In this document: piece by piece, positions 1-6,782 of the stretch
Numbering within the stretch: position 1 is the stretch's first letter
Layout of the letters: the number at the start of each line of letters is the position of its first letter
Assembly (NCBI GenBank): GCA_031278845.1
Contig: JAITJQ010000054.1
Location: forward strand, 1 to 7,150
Direction of reading: 5' to 3'
Length of the DNA stretch: 7,150 bases
From: Puniceicoccales bacterium
GTDB lineage: Bacteria; Verrucomicrobiota; Verrucomicrobiia; Opitutales; LL51
Program-made: the position numbers and the translations under genes
The notes under the pieces: generated by a model
The model's database searches: none
What the model was told of the DNA's origin: nothing
The model's input: only the letters and a program-made list of their open reading frames with translations

Positions 1-62
1 CTCCTGGCTCACGACAACTCGATGGCTCAACGGGATGTAATTTTTTGACCTACACCAATTTG
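1..62. other. Short region downstream of pnp, nothing callable
   Basis: This stretch follows the pnp stop codon. I see no T-run terminator and no convincing start of another gene. On the minus strand a TTG or GTG codon near 10-30 could open a reading frame running off the left edge, but no Shine-Dalgarno precedes it and only about ten codons are visible. Confidence 0.4.
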
Positions 63-2267
63 TTAACTCCCGTAACGGGATTTGTTTCCTCCCATACTCC
101 GAGGGGGTCTGCGCCCGACGCCTGACGATACCGGCCGACTCGAAACATAAATTTCACCCTTCGCTTCACAAAGTACGGCTCGACGGCTTAATCGTACACG
201 ACCCTTCTCATCTACACCAACACATTTTACGATAATCTCATCATTTGGTTTACAAATATCTTCTACATTTTCAACGCGAAATTCGGCGAGCTCTGATACG
301 TGGACCATGCCTTCCTTACCCGGTAAACACTCGACGAAAACACCAAAATCTTTGATCGATTTCACCATGCCTTTGTATGTCTTCCCCACTTCTATCTCCG
401 CATTCATCGCATTAATCTCAACTAATACCTGATCCAACGATTCCTGATTGGGCGCAAAAATCATGACGCGGCCACTATTGTCCTCATCGATATCGATCTG
501 TGCCCCACTCGATTCCGTAAGGCGCTTGATATTTTTTCCGCCAGGACCAATGAGCGCTCCAATTTTGTCTGGATCAATCCACACTTCCTTAAATCCAGGC
601 GCCGATGGCTTCAAATGCTCGCTAACACACGGCTGTACCGCTAGCATGGTTTCCAAAATTCTCGATCGCGCCTCCCTATTGCGGTAAATCGCCTCCTTTG
701 CAATTTCCAACGGTAAACCCTTAATCTTGAGATCAAGCTGAAATCCCGTAATGCCTTGCGCCGTACCGCAAATCTTGAAATCCATGTCGCCAAAATGATC
801 CTCGTCCCCAAGGATGTCTGTCAAAACGACATATTTTTTCAAATTCCCCTCCGCATCGAATTCCGTAACTAAACCCGTCGAAATTCCCGAAACTGGCGCT
901 AATATGGGTACCCCCGCATCCATCAGTGCAAGGCAGCCCCCGCAAACACTCGCCATCGAAGAGGAACCGTTGGATTCCAAAATATCCGAAACAATACGAA
1001 TCGAGTAGGGAAAAACCTCCTCCGACGGAATAATCGGCGATAAAGAACGCTCCGCCAATGCTCCATGGCCGATCTCGCGTCGCCCGGCACCGGTCGTTCT
1101 TCCCGTTTCCCCTACACAATAGGGCGGAAAATTGTAGTGCAATAAAAACGTTTTGGTCTTTATCCCTCCCGTAATGGCATCCAATTCCTGTACATCCCGG
1201 GAAGATCCGAGCGTTACACTTACCAGCGCCTGCGTTTCTCCCCGCTGAAAAAGTGCCGTTCCGTGTACACGTGGTAAAATATTAGTCTCGCAGTGTAAAG
1301 GCCGAATTTCGTCGATGGCACGGTCATCTACCCGTTTTCCATAATCTAAAATATTTTTGCGATAGAGTTCCTCCTGGAGTTCTTCGAAGGCCATATTGAC
1401 TAAAAATTCCTCATAAGTTTCTTCTCCAACCACCGCTAAAACGGCTTCCTTAGCCTCCGTTTTCACCGCCTCTACATCTTCCTCTCGCTTTACCTTTTCC
1501 GCTTGAAAAACAGCTTCCGCAAGACGCCCTTTGTATTCCGTACAAATCTCCATAATATTTTCCGGAACCGTATGCAGTGTAAATATTTTTTTCGGCTTTC
1601 CACATAGGCGCGCCAACTCCTTTTGGGCTTCGATAAGCGGTTGAATTTGCTGATGCGCAAAGGCTAGCGCCTCAATAAAACGGTCCTCCGCAAGTTGATC
1701 GGCATTACCTTCGATCATCATCATATCTTTCTCGTTGCCGACGTAAATGAGATCCAACCGAGACCTGAACATCGCTTCATTGGTTGGATTTGCTACGAAT
1801 TCGCCATCAATTTCCCCCACGCGCACGCAACCGATTGGACCAGCCCAGGGAATATCCGAACAAGCAAGTGCCGCCGAAGCTCCATTGACCATCAAAATAT
1901 CGCCCTCATTTTTTCCATCGGCTGCTAGCAGTAGTCCAATGACCTGCACCTCATTCATAAACCCCTTCGGAAAAAGCGGACGCAAAGGACGATCGCATAA
2001 ACGGGAAGTTAAAACCTCTTTTTCCGACGGCTTACCTTCACGCTTAGCGTAGCCTCCCGGAAACTTTCCAGCGGCTGAAAAACGTTCCCGATAATCTACC
2101 GTTAGCGGAAAAAAATTCTGTTCCGGCAAGCATTTTTTAGCGGCGACGGCACTGACAAAGACACTTGTTTCTCCGAGCGTGACGACCACTGCACCGTTAG
2201 CTTGTTTTGCAAGGGATCCCGTAGAGAAACGGATTCCTTCCGATTCGACATTAAACAACTGTTTCAT
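63..2267 (-). CDS. pnp: Polynucleotide phosphorylase (PNPase)
   Basis: A 734-residue protein of the usual PNPase length. It degrades RNA 3' to 5' phosphorolytically, releasing nucleoside diphosphates, and acts in the cytoplasm as a trimer, often within an RNA degradosome. Domains in order: first RNase PH-like domain (about 10-140, with PGGYAKREGKPSEKE and SRLCDRPLRPLFP), a helical linker (about 240-310), second RNase PH domain (about 320-540), KH domain (about 560-615, IGPGGKNIKRL) and S1 domain (about 627-697, starting GKTYKGMVKSIKDFGVFVE). The active-site segments are intact: GRREIGHG at 395-402, SNGSSSMASVCGG near 432-444, and DILGDEDHFGDMDF at 484-497, where D488 and D494 correspond to the catalytic aspartates of the E. 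coli enzyme. A short basic Gly/Ser/Arg tail follows S1. It starts with ATG 27 nt after rpsO, the conserved rpsO-pnp arrangement. No clear Shine-Dalgarno precedes the ATG, so translation may be coupled to rpsO. Confidence 0.98.
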   Translation of the reverse strand: MKQLFNVESEGIRFSTGSLAKQANGAVVVTLGETSVFVSAVAAKKCLPEQNFFPLTVDYRERFSAAGKFPGGYAKREGKPSEKEVLTSRLCDRPLRPLFPKGFMNEVQVIGLLLAADGKNEGDILMVNGASAALACSDIPWAGPIGCVRVGEIDGEFVANPTNEAMFRSRLDLIYVGNEKDMMMIEGNADQLAEDRFIEALAFAHQQIQPLIEAQKELARLCGKPKKIFTLHTVPENIMEICTEYKGRLAEAVFQAEKVKREEDVEAVKTEAKEAVLAVVGEETYEEFLVNMAFEELQEELYRKNILDYGKRVDDRAIDEIRPLHCETNILPRVHGTALFQRGETQALVSVTLGSSRDVQELDAITGGIKTKTFLLHYNFPPYCVGETGRTTGAGRREIGHGALAERSLSPIIPSEEVFPYSIRIVSDILESNGSSSMASVCGGCLALMDAGVPILAPVSGISTGLVTEFDAEGNLKKYVVLTDILGDEDHFGDMDFKICGTAQGITGFQLDLKIKGLPLEIAKEAIYRNREARSRILETMLAVQPCVSEHLKPSAPGFKEVWIDPDKIGALIGPGGKNIKRLTESSGAQIDIDEDNSGRVMIFAPNQESLDQVLVEINAMNAEIEVGKTYKGMVKSIKDFGVFVECLPGKEGMVHVSELAEFRVENVEDICKPNDEIIVKCVGVDEKGRVRLSRRAVLCEAKGEIYVSSRPVSSGVGRRPPRSMGGNKSRYGS

Positions 2268-2294
2268 GAACTATAATTTTAATTTTTGAATGAC

Positions 2295-2567
2295 TCAGCG
2301 ACGCAACTCGAGGCGCTGTAAAATCTCGTTATATTTTTTAAAATCCACGCGTTTGAGATAATTGAGTAACTTTCGGCGGCGATTGGCTAGGGCGACCAGG
2401 CCGCGACGCGTATGAAAATCCTTTTTATGCACGCTGAGATGTTGCGTAAGGTGATTAATCCGGGCGGTTAGGAGAGCGATTTGAACGTCACAGGAACCCG
2501 TATCGTTCTCGTGAATTTTGAAGTCACCGATGATTTTATTTTTTTCTAAATATTCTACTTTTGCCAT
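2295..2567 (-). CDS. rpsO: 30S ribosomal protein S15
   Basis: A 90-residue S15, which binds 16S rRNA in the central domain early in 30S assembly. Family signatures run through the whole length: the DTGS loop at 22-25, VQIALLTARI at 28-37, HKKD at 47-50, RRGL at 54-57, RRRKLLNYL at 63-71 and the terminal LRR. H43 and D50 match rRNA-contacting residues of E. coli S15, while the neighbouring serine is Thr53 here. I chose the ATG at 2567 (MAKVEYLEKN); an in-frame TTG three codons upstream is less likely, and a GAAGAGG sequence lies about 10 nt before the ATG. It is followed by pnp with a 27-nt gap, so the two are probably one operon, as in many bacteria. Confidence 0.98.
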   Translation of the reverse strand: MAKVEYLEKNKIIGDFKIHENDTGSCDVQIALLTARINHLTQHLSVHKKDFHTRRGLVALANRRRKLLNYLKRVDFKKYNEILQRLELRR

Positions 2568-2688
2568 TATAAACAATCCTCTTCACAGACCAAGAAATTC
2601 GCCAGAACTTCGAGTTCCCGTACCTCACGGGTAACACCGCTTTAAAAGGGCCTGCGGCAGAAACATTCCGCTAGCGTATTTCATATAC
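2568..2688 (-). promoter_or_regulatory. rpsO leader with hairpins, candidate S15 autoregulatory site
   Basis: The untranslated stretch before rpsO can form three short hairpins. GCGG/CCGC pairs 2654-2657 with 2668-2671. CCCGT/ACGGG pairs 2617-2621 with 2627-2631. AACT/AGTT pairs 2606-2609 with 2613-2616. The last two abut each other. In several unrelated bacteria S15 represses its own mRNA by binding folded leaders of this general sort. The folds are visible here; the regulatory role is inferred from the gene's position only. Confidence 0.35.
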
Positions 2689-2740
2689 GTTATAGCTCTG
2701 GAAAAATTTTCAAGCCTTATTATTTATTTTTTTTTAAGAA
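2689..2740 (-). promoter_or_regulatory. Candidate rpsO-pnp promoter region
   Basis: On the minus strand a long A/T tract (about 2717-2738) precedes TTGAAA (2713-2708) and TATAAC (2694-2689). The -10 is a five-of-six match, but the TTGAAA lies only 13 bp away, too close for a normal -35. The A-tract could act as an UP element. This is a promoter-like region with no clean hexamer pair. Confidence 0.25.
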
Positions 2741-2883
2741 TCGAAAATCCGATAGGAATAAGTAGCATTACGGAGAAGTGGAAATTTGAAGCAGCCCAAA
2801 ATATTACAATTCGTCAACGCGAATAATAAAAGTAATACGCGAATGGCGAAATGAAATGGCCTGAATAAAAGGCAAAAGGATTT

Positions 2884-2889
2884 AGGAGG
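2884..2889 (+). promoter_or_regulatory. Strong Shine-Dalgarno AGGAGG
   Basis: AGGAGG lies five bases before the ATG at 2895. It is the best ribosome binding site in the window and is the main reason to take the following short ORF seriously. Confidence 0.5.
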
Positions 2890-2894
2890 ATTAA

Positions 2895-3083
2895 ATGAAA
2901 ATCATTCCCCTAAGCTTGATTAGATTATTTCCCATTGGCACAACGGGAGAAAAAATCGAGGTTCTTGTTGGTCGATCCCCCTCCCCTTCCCGGTTTGCGA
3001 AAATGTACGTACGAACCGACATCGAACTTTTCGAGGAGTGGCCAATGGGACACATGCTTCGACGACAACTACATTTGGTTTAA
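2895..3083 (+). CDS. Possible small protein of unknown function
   Basis: A 62-codon ORF starting ATG behind AGGAGG at ideal spacing. The product begins MKIIPLSLIRLFPIG, is mixed in character, and has no clear membrane segment, signal peptide or motif I recognise. A second ORF (2935-3153, 72 codons, another frame) overlaps most of it and continues 70 bases further with a protein-like Trp/Tyr/Phe-containing end. One reading is a single ancestral gene broken by a frameshift near 3040. Another is that only the first ORF is translated, or neither. The length is within what chance gives, so the ribosome binding site is the only positive evidence. Confidence 0.3.
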   Translation: MKIIPLSLIRLFPIGTTGEKIEVLVGRSPSPSRFAKMYVRTDIELFEEWPMGHMLRRQLHLV

Positions 3084-3209
3084 AGCTCCATCTGGTCCTA
3101 ACGGAAAAACAAAAAATTACTCAATTCGAAATAAGTTCCGGGAATTTGCATGATGTTGCTGGCGCTAAAAATATACTAAAAAAAATATTAAAGAATCGTT
3201 ATCAGGGAT

Positions 3210-3294
3210 AAGGGTTATTGCTCAAAACCCTTGAAGAAACAGCTCCCAAAGCAAGGACTACGTCCGGTTGCTCGTCCTAAGAAAAACAGGAGCT
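3210..3294. other. Foldable intergenic segment, possible small RNA or structured UTR
   Basis: Read on the plus strand, AAGGGTT (3210-3216) pairs with AACCCTT (3226-3232). Then AGCTCC (3241-3246) pairs with GGAGCT (3289-3294) and encloses a stem: AGCAA (3250-3254) with TTGCT (3268-3272), continuing into GGAC/GTCC (3255-3258 with 3262-3265) around a TAC loop, with a two-base GG bulge. No promoter or T-run terminator is evident on the plus strand, and the complement folds equally well. It matches no RNA family I know. Confidence 0.25.
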
Positions 3295-3311
3295 CCCTAA
3301 TACTCCGATAG

Positions 3312-3342
3312 AAAAAAAATGTCAAGGAGGCTACGCCTCCTT
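3312..3342 (-). terminator. Rho-independent terminator of the dnaN-CPBP unit
   Basis: An 8-bp perfect stem (3324-3331 with 3335-3342, loop TAC) is followed on the minus strand by GACA and a run of eight T (3319-3312). It sits about 30 nt past the stop codon of the CPBP gene and faces the right way to end its transcript. The four-base gap between stem and T-run is slightly long. Confidence 0.6.
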
Positions 3343-3348
3343 ACGGGC

Positions 3349-3365
3349 GTGGGGCGGAGCCCCAC
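3349..3365. repeat. GC-rich inverted repeat beside the terminator
   Basis: GTGGGGC (3349-3355) and GCCCCAC (3359-3365) form a 7-bp hairpin with a GGA loop. It lies between the CPBP stop codon and the terminator stem. Together with the neighbouring 8-bp stem it makes two tandem short palindromes with three-base loops, a form seen in dispersed intergenic repeats of many bacteria. It could also block 3' exonucleases. Confidence 0.5.
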
Positions 3366-3370
3366 AACTA

Positions 3371-4081
3371 CTAAAACACTACCGCTAAAATTGAAATGTA
3401 GTTGAACAGGCCGTGCACCATGATGCAGGGAACTAAATTGCCATGATGCTCATAAAGAGAAATTAAAAATATTCCCATTACCCATAGGAGAACGAACGCC
3501 GTCAAATTGAAATGCAATAGGGCAAAAATAAACCCTGTCAATAGTATAGCCCTCAATTGGGACATGCGCGACTTCAAAAAACGATATAAAAAATAACGGA
3601 AAAGTAGCTCTTCGAAGAATGGCACCAAAATTACTACCAAAAGGATAATTCCAAACAACTGTCCTTCATGTGCCAACCCTTCCCGCAATGCTATGATGAT
3701 CGGTTGTTCTTGACATTCAAACTCTAATATGCGCTGTAACGACGAAAGTACCCTCTCCCATGGTATGCTTATTATCCACACTAAAAGAAAAAGCTGTATC
3801 ACACCTATAATTCCCACAACTAAGCAATCTATAGGACCCATTTTTACTGGATTGATCGAAGGCCATCTCTGGAAACGATAAAGCCCAAATAAAAATACCG
3901 TCAACGTAACATTCATTATTCCATTAGAAACACAGGTTCGTATAATTGAATCCTTAAAGCAATTTGTAAAACAACCCAGCGCTCGATCCACAAAAAATAG
4001 GATCCCCAAAACACACGCCATAACCGAAAAAAAGTGATCCAATCGTATTTCAATGGGTCCCAATTCTTGCTTCTCTTTCAT
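3371..4081 (-). CDS. CPBP family intramembrane metalloprotease (Abi/Rce1-like)
   Basis: A 236-residue integral membrane protein. The family's three signatures are intact in the C-terminal half: EELLFR at 157-162 (the EExxxR motif), FALLH at 186-190, and HGLFN at 223-227, whose histidine and asparagine complete the metal site. Hydrophobic segments are visible at roughly 17-36, 55-68, 84-107, 141-156, 178-211 and 224-236. The family includes eukaryotic Rce1 CAAX proteases and bacterial proteins tied to bacteriocin self-immunity or processing; the substrate here cannot be told. It lies 68 nt downstream of dnaN on the same strand and may be co-transcribed with it. On the minus strand the gap also holds TTGACT (4132-4127) and a poor -10 (TGCAAT, 19-bp spacing), so its own weak promoter is possible. 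GGGAG about seven bases before the ATG may serve as ribosome binding site. A terminator follows. Confidence 0.9.
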   Translation of the reverse strand: MKEKQELGPIEIRLDHFFSVMACVLGILFFVDRALGCFTNCFKDSIIRTCVSNGIMNVTLTVFLFGLYRFQRWPSINPVKMGPIDCLVVGIIGVIQLFLLVWIISIPWERVLSSLQRILEFECQEQPIIIALREGLAHEGQLFGIILLVVILVPFFEELLFRYFLYRFLKSRMSQLRAILLTGFIFALLHFNLTAFVLLWVMGIFLISLYEHHGNLVPCIMVHGLFNYISILAVVF

Positions 4082-4149
4082 ACATTTCTCCCACTGGATT
4101 TATTGCACACGATACTTTGAAATTAAAGTCAAGAATTTTTGGGAAAATT

Positions 4150-5274
4150 TTAACTAATTCGCAAAGGCATGACCACACATAAAAATGTATCGTTCGTCTT
4201 AATAATCCCAGGACTAAACTCGTCCTTAAACTCGAAAAATATCTCGTCGCTGGTCAAAACCTTGAAGGGATCAATCAAAAATTGCGGATTAAAGGCAATT
4301 TCTACGGATTTTTCGTCATAGGCAATCGGGAGCGCCTCCCGCGCTTCACCGTAACTTACACTGCGTGCCGAAGTTTCCAATAAATTATCCGCAAACTTTA
4401 AACGGACCGAGTAATCCTTATCGTCCGCAACAAGGGCTATGCGCTGCACCACGGACAATAATTGCTCCCGATCTAGGCGCACGCGATAGTCGGAGGAGGA
4501 AGGAATGACTTGCTTGTAGTTCGGGTATTTGCCTTCCACAATCTTCGAAACAATGTAAATCGTATCACCCAAGTTATTCTCGGTGGAGACGTCGATCGAA
4601 AAGGCTATCTGCTTATCCGTCATGAAAATGCGCGTATTCTCACCAATACCCAGAGTGCGCTCCAATTCTCCAATCATCTTCGCCGGAACAATAACGCTCT
4701 TCTGAATGTCACACCCCGGAATTTCATTGGAAGTTAATGCTAAACGACGGCCATCGGTCGCGACAAAACTTAAACCGCTATTCTCAATCAAAAAATAAAC
4801 GCCATTCAAAATGTAACGATTTTCATCCCTCGATTGCGCATAGGAAATACTCTTCAACATACGGGCAAGTTTTATCTGATTGACCTCAATCTTTTGCCCT
4901 CCCTCTAGCCGCGGTAACGCCGGAAAATCATCCGCCGATAACCCTAAAATCTTGAAACGCGAACCATCCGATTCAATCCGAACCAAAACATCGTTATCCA
5001 TCATACAGGTCACTTCCTTCCCCGGTAATGCCTTCACAATGGATGCTAATTTCTTCACCGGTAAGGTGATCCGCCCCGATTGCTCCACCTGAGCCGCTAT
5101 GCTACAGCGGATGCCCATATCCAAATTGGTCGTCGAAAGTGCAATCTGATCGCCATCGGCAGTGGCCTCAATGAGAACATTGGAAAGAATCGGCATCGTC
5201 AATTTCGTCCCCACAACATTCATAACCTGCTGTAACCCAGCGATCAAAGTGTCCTTCTCTACTACAAATTTCAT
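4150..5274 (-). CDS. dnaN: DNA polymerase III beta subunit (sliding clamp)
   Basis: A 374-residue protein, full length for the family. It forms the dimeric ring that tethers DNA polymerase III to DNA and recruits many replication and repair proteins through its peptide-binding pocket. The three-domain clamp fold is implied by N-terminal MKFVVEKDTLIAGLQ, KLTMPILSNVLIEA near 24-37, ENRYILNGVYF at 151-161, ATDGRRLAL at 172-180, EGKYPNYKQVIP at 247-258 and the C-terminal CVVMPLRIS, the typical ending that contributes to the binding pocket. The ATG start matches the family's N-terminus; no strong Shine-Dalgarno is present. There is no dnaA, recF or gyrB nearby, so this is not the usual dnaA-dnaN origin cluster. 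It is divergent from the diadenylate cyclase gene, with 141 nt between the two starts. Confidence 0.98.
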   Translation of the reverse strand: MKFVVEKDTLIAGLQQVMNVVGTKLTMPILSNVLIEATADGDQIALSTTNLDMGIRCSIAAQVEQSGRITLPVKKLASIVKALPGKEVTCMMDNDVLVRIESDGSRFKILGLSADDFPALPRLEGGQKIEVNQIKLARMLKSISYAQSRDENRYILNGVYFLIENSGLSFVATDGRRLALTSNEIPGCDIQKSVIVPAKMIGELERTLGIGENTRIFMTDKQIAFSIDVSTENNLGDTIYIVSKIVEGKYPNYKQVIPSSSDYRVRLDREQLLSVVQRIALVADDKDYSVRLKFADNLLETSARSVSYGEAREALPIAYDEKSVEIAFNPQFLIDPFKVLTSDEIFFEFKDEFSPGIIKTNDTFLCVVMPLRIS

Positions 5275-5363
5275 AAATCTACCATCTTTTACCCTATTAC
5301 CTTACCCCTAAATGACAAGCCATAAAACATCTTCCACCTTTCAATTTTTTTCGTTTTTTTCAG

Positions 5364-5398
5364 ATTATGATTGGAATAAGATTTTTTGACATTATCTT
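5364..5398. promoter_or_regulatory. Candidate overlapping divergent promoters of dnaN and the cyclase gene
   Basis: For dnaN (minus strand), ATGTCA (5392-5387) and CATAAT (5369-5364) are separated by 17 bp, four and five matches of six. For the cyclase (plus strand) two weak options exist: TATGAT (5366-5371) as a -10 without a good -35, or TTGGAA (5371-5376) with TATCTT (5393-5398) at 16 bp. The opposing elements share the same bases. A long T/A tract (5345-5360) lies on the dnaN leader side. No operator-like palindrome was seen. Confidence 0.35.
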
Positions 5399-5415
5399 TG
5401 AAAAGTGGGACCATT

Positions 5416-6780
5416 ATGCGCCTCGGAAAATACATATCAAAAAATCGAATCATTGAACTCAAAAGTAATGACTTTGGGGATGCCCTCACCGAATTGCTCC
5501 AAACTTGTAATATCTCTAGCGATTCCGAAGTCAATGCCTCCATCGTCAATGAAATCCTGGAACGTGAGAAAACCATTACCTCCTACCTCGGTAACGGTAT
5601 CGCTATGCCCTATATCCGTCGCCCGATCGCTAAACCCTATATCTTCTCCATCGGACGCTGTAAAAATGGCCTCACATTCTCCAATTCCGGCGAACATAAG
5701 GATACGCATATCGTTTTCCTCATGATCATTTCAACGGAAAATGAAGAATCTTATCTCACTGTCCTCGCCGCCATCGCCCGTATCTTCCAAAATCAGGAAA
5801 ATGTCGCCCTTATCCTCGAAAACCAATCCATTAATGCCTTCCGTGAACATGTACGCCTCCTCTTCGGAACCTATAAATCGATCGTCAATACCAATCAAAG
5901 CTCCCTTAATCAATTCATGCTCCGTGAGGCTCAGAAAATCGCCCACGCTAATAAGTGTAACGCCGTACTCGTCTTCGGCGATGTCCTAACGGGAGCGCCC
6001 GAATTTAAAGAACATTCCGATAATTTGTCCTTTATCCTTGTTACCCACAAAACAGACGCATTCACGTCAATGGAAAATTACTTCGATGATGTCATCTATG
6101 TCCATCCCTTCTCAAATTACCGACTGTCCCAAGCCCGGAGCGCCGTTATTATCGGCCTCACCCGCGGCCTCCTTACCCAAAAAGATAGGGTCTGCTGCTT
6201 CGCCGGTCTACCCCAAAGTAATATCTTTGATACCATCTCCATCTTCGATATCGGTAAGGAATTCGGTAACTCGTTCTCCAATAATGAAGACCTCCTCGCG
6301 GAAGGTATCCATCCGGAAGCCCTCGAACGTCTATTGGCTATCGCCGCCGATATCGCCGTCGAAGGTCGTGAAGGAAAACCTGTCGGCTGCCTATTCGTTA
6401 TTGGTGATATCGCTAAAATTAAACCCTTCACGAAACCCCTTGTCCTTAACCCATTCTACGGCTATAAAGAGGAAGATCGCAATATTCTTAACCCGTTTAT
6501 GGCGGAAACCATTAAAGAATTTTCATCCATTGATGGCGCTTTCATCGTCCGCGGTGACGGTGTCATCGAATCCGCCGGATCCCTCATTCAGGCTTCGAGC
6601 GACCGGATGCCCCAAATGCCGAGCGGCTTCGGTACCCGACACGCCGCCGGTGCCATCATCTCCGCTGTCGCTCACTGTATTGCCGTCGCCGTTTCCGAAA
6701 GTACTCACCAGGTAACCCTATTTAAGGATGGTAAAATGATGCTCTTCTCAGATCAAAGTTTTTCATCTCCTTCTATTTAA
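5416..6780 (+). CDS. Diadenylate cyclase (CdaZ/DacZ-like) with degenerate PTS EIIA N-terminal domain
   Basis: A 454-residue protein predicted to make c-di-AMP from two ATP. Domain 1 (about 1-150) resembles PTS EIIA of the nitrogen/fructose type: REKTITSYLGNGIAMPYIR at 50-68 aligns with the family's phosphorylation segment, but the active histidine is Tyr66 and the second conserved histidine is Tyr113. Domain 2 (about 160-280) looks like the pyruvate-kinase-C-like alpha/beta domain that precedes the cyclase in archaeal DacZ (RGLLTQKDRVCCFAGLP at 250-266). Domain 3 (about 290-445) is the DAC domain: GREGKPVGCLFVIGD at 317-331, NPFYGY at 345-350, the catalytic DGA at 373-375, GTRHAAG at 406-412 in the place of the RHR motif, and SES at 427-429. 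There is no signal peptide or membrane segment, so it should be cytosolic. I prefer the ATG at 5416; an in-frame TTG at 5386 would add ten residues. hprK follows after 21 nt, suggesting an operon. The cyclase call is firm; what domain 1 senses is unknown. Confidence 0.9.
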   Translation: MRLGKYISKNRIIELKSNDFGDALTELLQTCNISSDSEVNASIVNEILEREKTITSYLGNGIAMPYIRRPIAKPYIFSIGRCKNGLTFSNSGEHKDTHIVFLMIISTENEESYLTVLAAIARIFQNQENVALILENQSINAFREHVRLLFGTYKSIVNTNQSSLNQFMLREAQKIAHANKCNAVLVFGDVLTGAPEFKEHSDNLSFILVTHKTDAFTSMENYFDDVIYVHPFSNYRLSQARSAVIIGLTRGLLTQKDRVCCFAGLPQSNIFDTISIFDIGKEFGNSFSNNEDLLAEGIHPEALERLLAIAADIAVEGREGKPVGCLFVIGDIAKIKPFTKPLVLNPFYGYKEEDRNILNPFMAETIKEFSSIDGAFIVRGDGVIESAGSLIQASSDRMPQMPSGFGTRHAAGAIISAVAHCIAVAVSESTHQVTLFKDGKMMLFSDQSFSSPSI

Positions 6781-6782
6781 TT

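Larger units (their letters stand above)
2741..3370. other. Intergenic region without a confident gene
   Basis: This AT-rich stretch separates two minus-strand units (dnaN-CPBP protease on the right, rpsO-pnp on the left). It holds one short plus-strand ORF with an excellent Shine-Dalgarno (2895-3083), an overlapping second short ORF in another frame (2935-3153), a foldable segment (3210-3294) and a terminator-like block (3312-3365). I found no tRNA, tmRNA, SRP RNA or RNase P RNA signature. It could be the remains of a decayed gene, a small-protein locus, or a locus for a small RNA. Confidence 0.5.

Noticed and set aside
68..80. Hairpin TCCCG-TAA-CGGGA at the end of pnp as a terminator
   Set aside because: The stem is only five base pairs, lies inside the last codons, and no T-run follows on the minus strand.
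733..1119. 128-codon minus-strand ORF inside pnp
   Set aside because: It overlaps the second RNase PH domain of pnp in another frame and its Gly/Cys-rich translation has no family character.
2568..2576. TTG start three codons upstream for rpsO
   Set aside because: S15 proteins usually begin close to the MAK-like ATG at 2567, and that gives a 90-residue protein of normal size.
3060..3080. tmRNA-like tag reading (Asp-Asp-Asn-Tyr) in the gap
   Set aside because: No tRNA-like ends, no T-loop GGTTCGA and no terminal LAA tag are present, so the resemblance is accidental.
3772..3780. Perfect DnaA-box sequence TTATCCACA near dnaN
   Set aside because: It is a single copy inside the CPBP protease coding region. 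No cluster, AT-rich unwinding element or dnaA gene accompanies it. One such 9-mer in 7 kb is not far from chance.
5386..5415. Upstream TTG start adding ten residues to the cyclase
   Set aside because: The extension has no family match and TTG is a rare start, while the ATG at 5416 fits the EIIA-like N-terminus. The same bases read TTGACA like a -35 box, but a matching -10 would place transcription start inside the gene.
6038..6715. Long 225-codon ORF in another frame within the cyclase gene
   Set aside because: Its Pro/Ser-rich translation is what a shifted frame of this C-rich codon usage gives. The DAC and PK-C motifs are all in the main frame.
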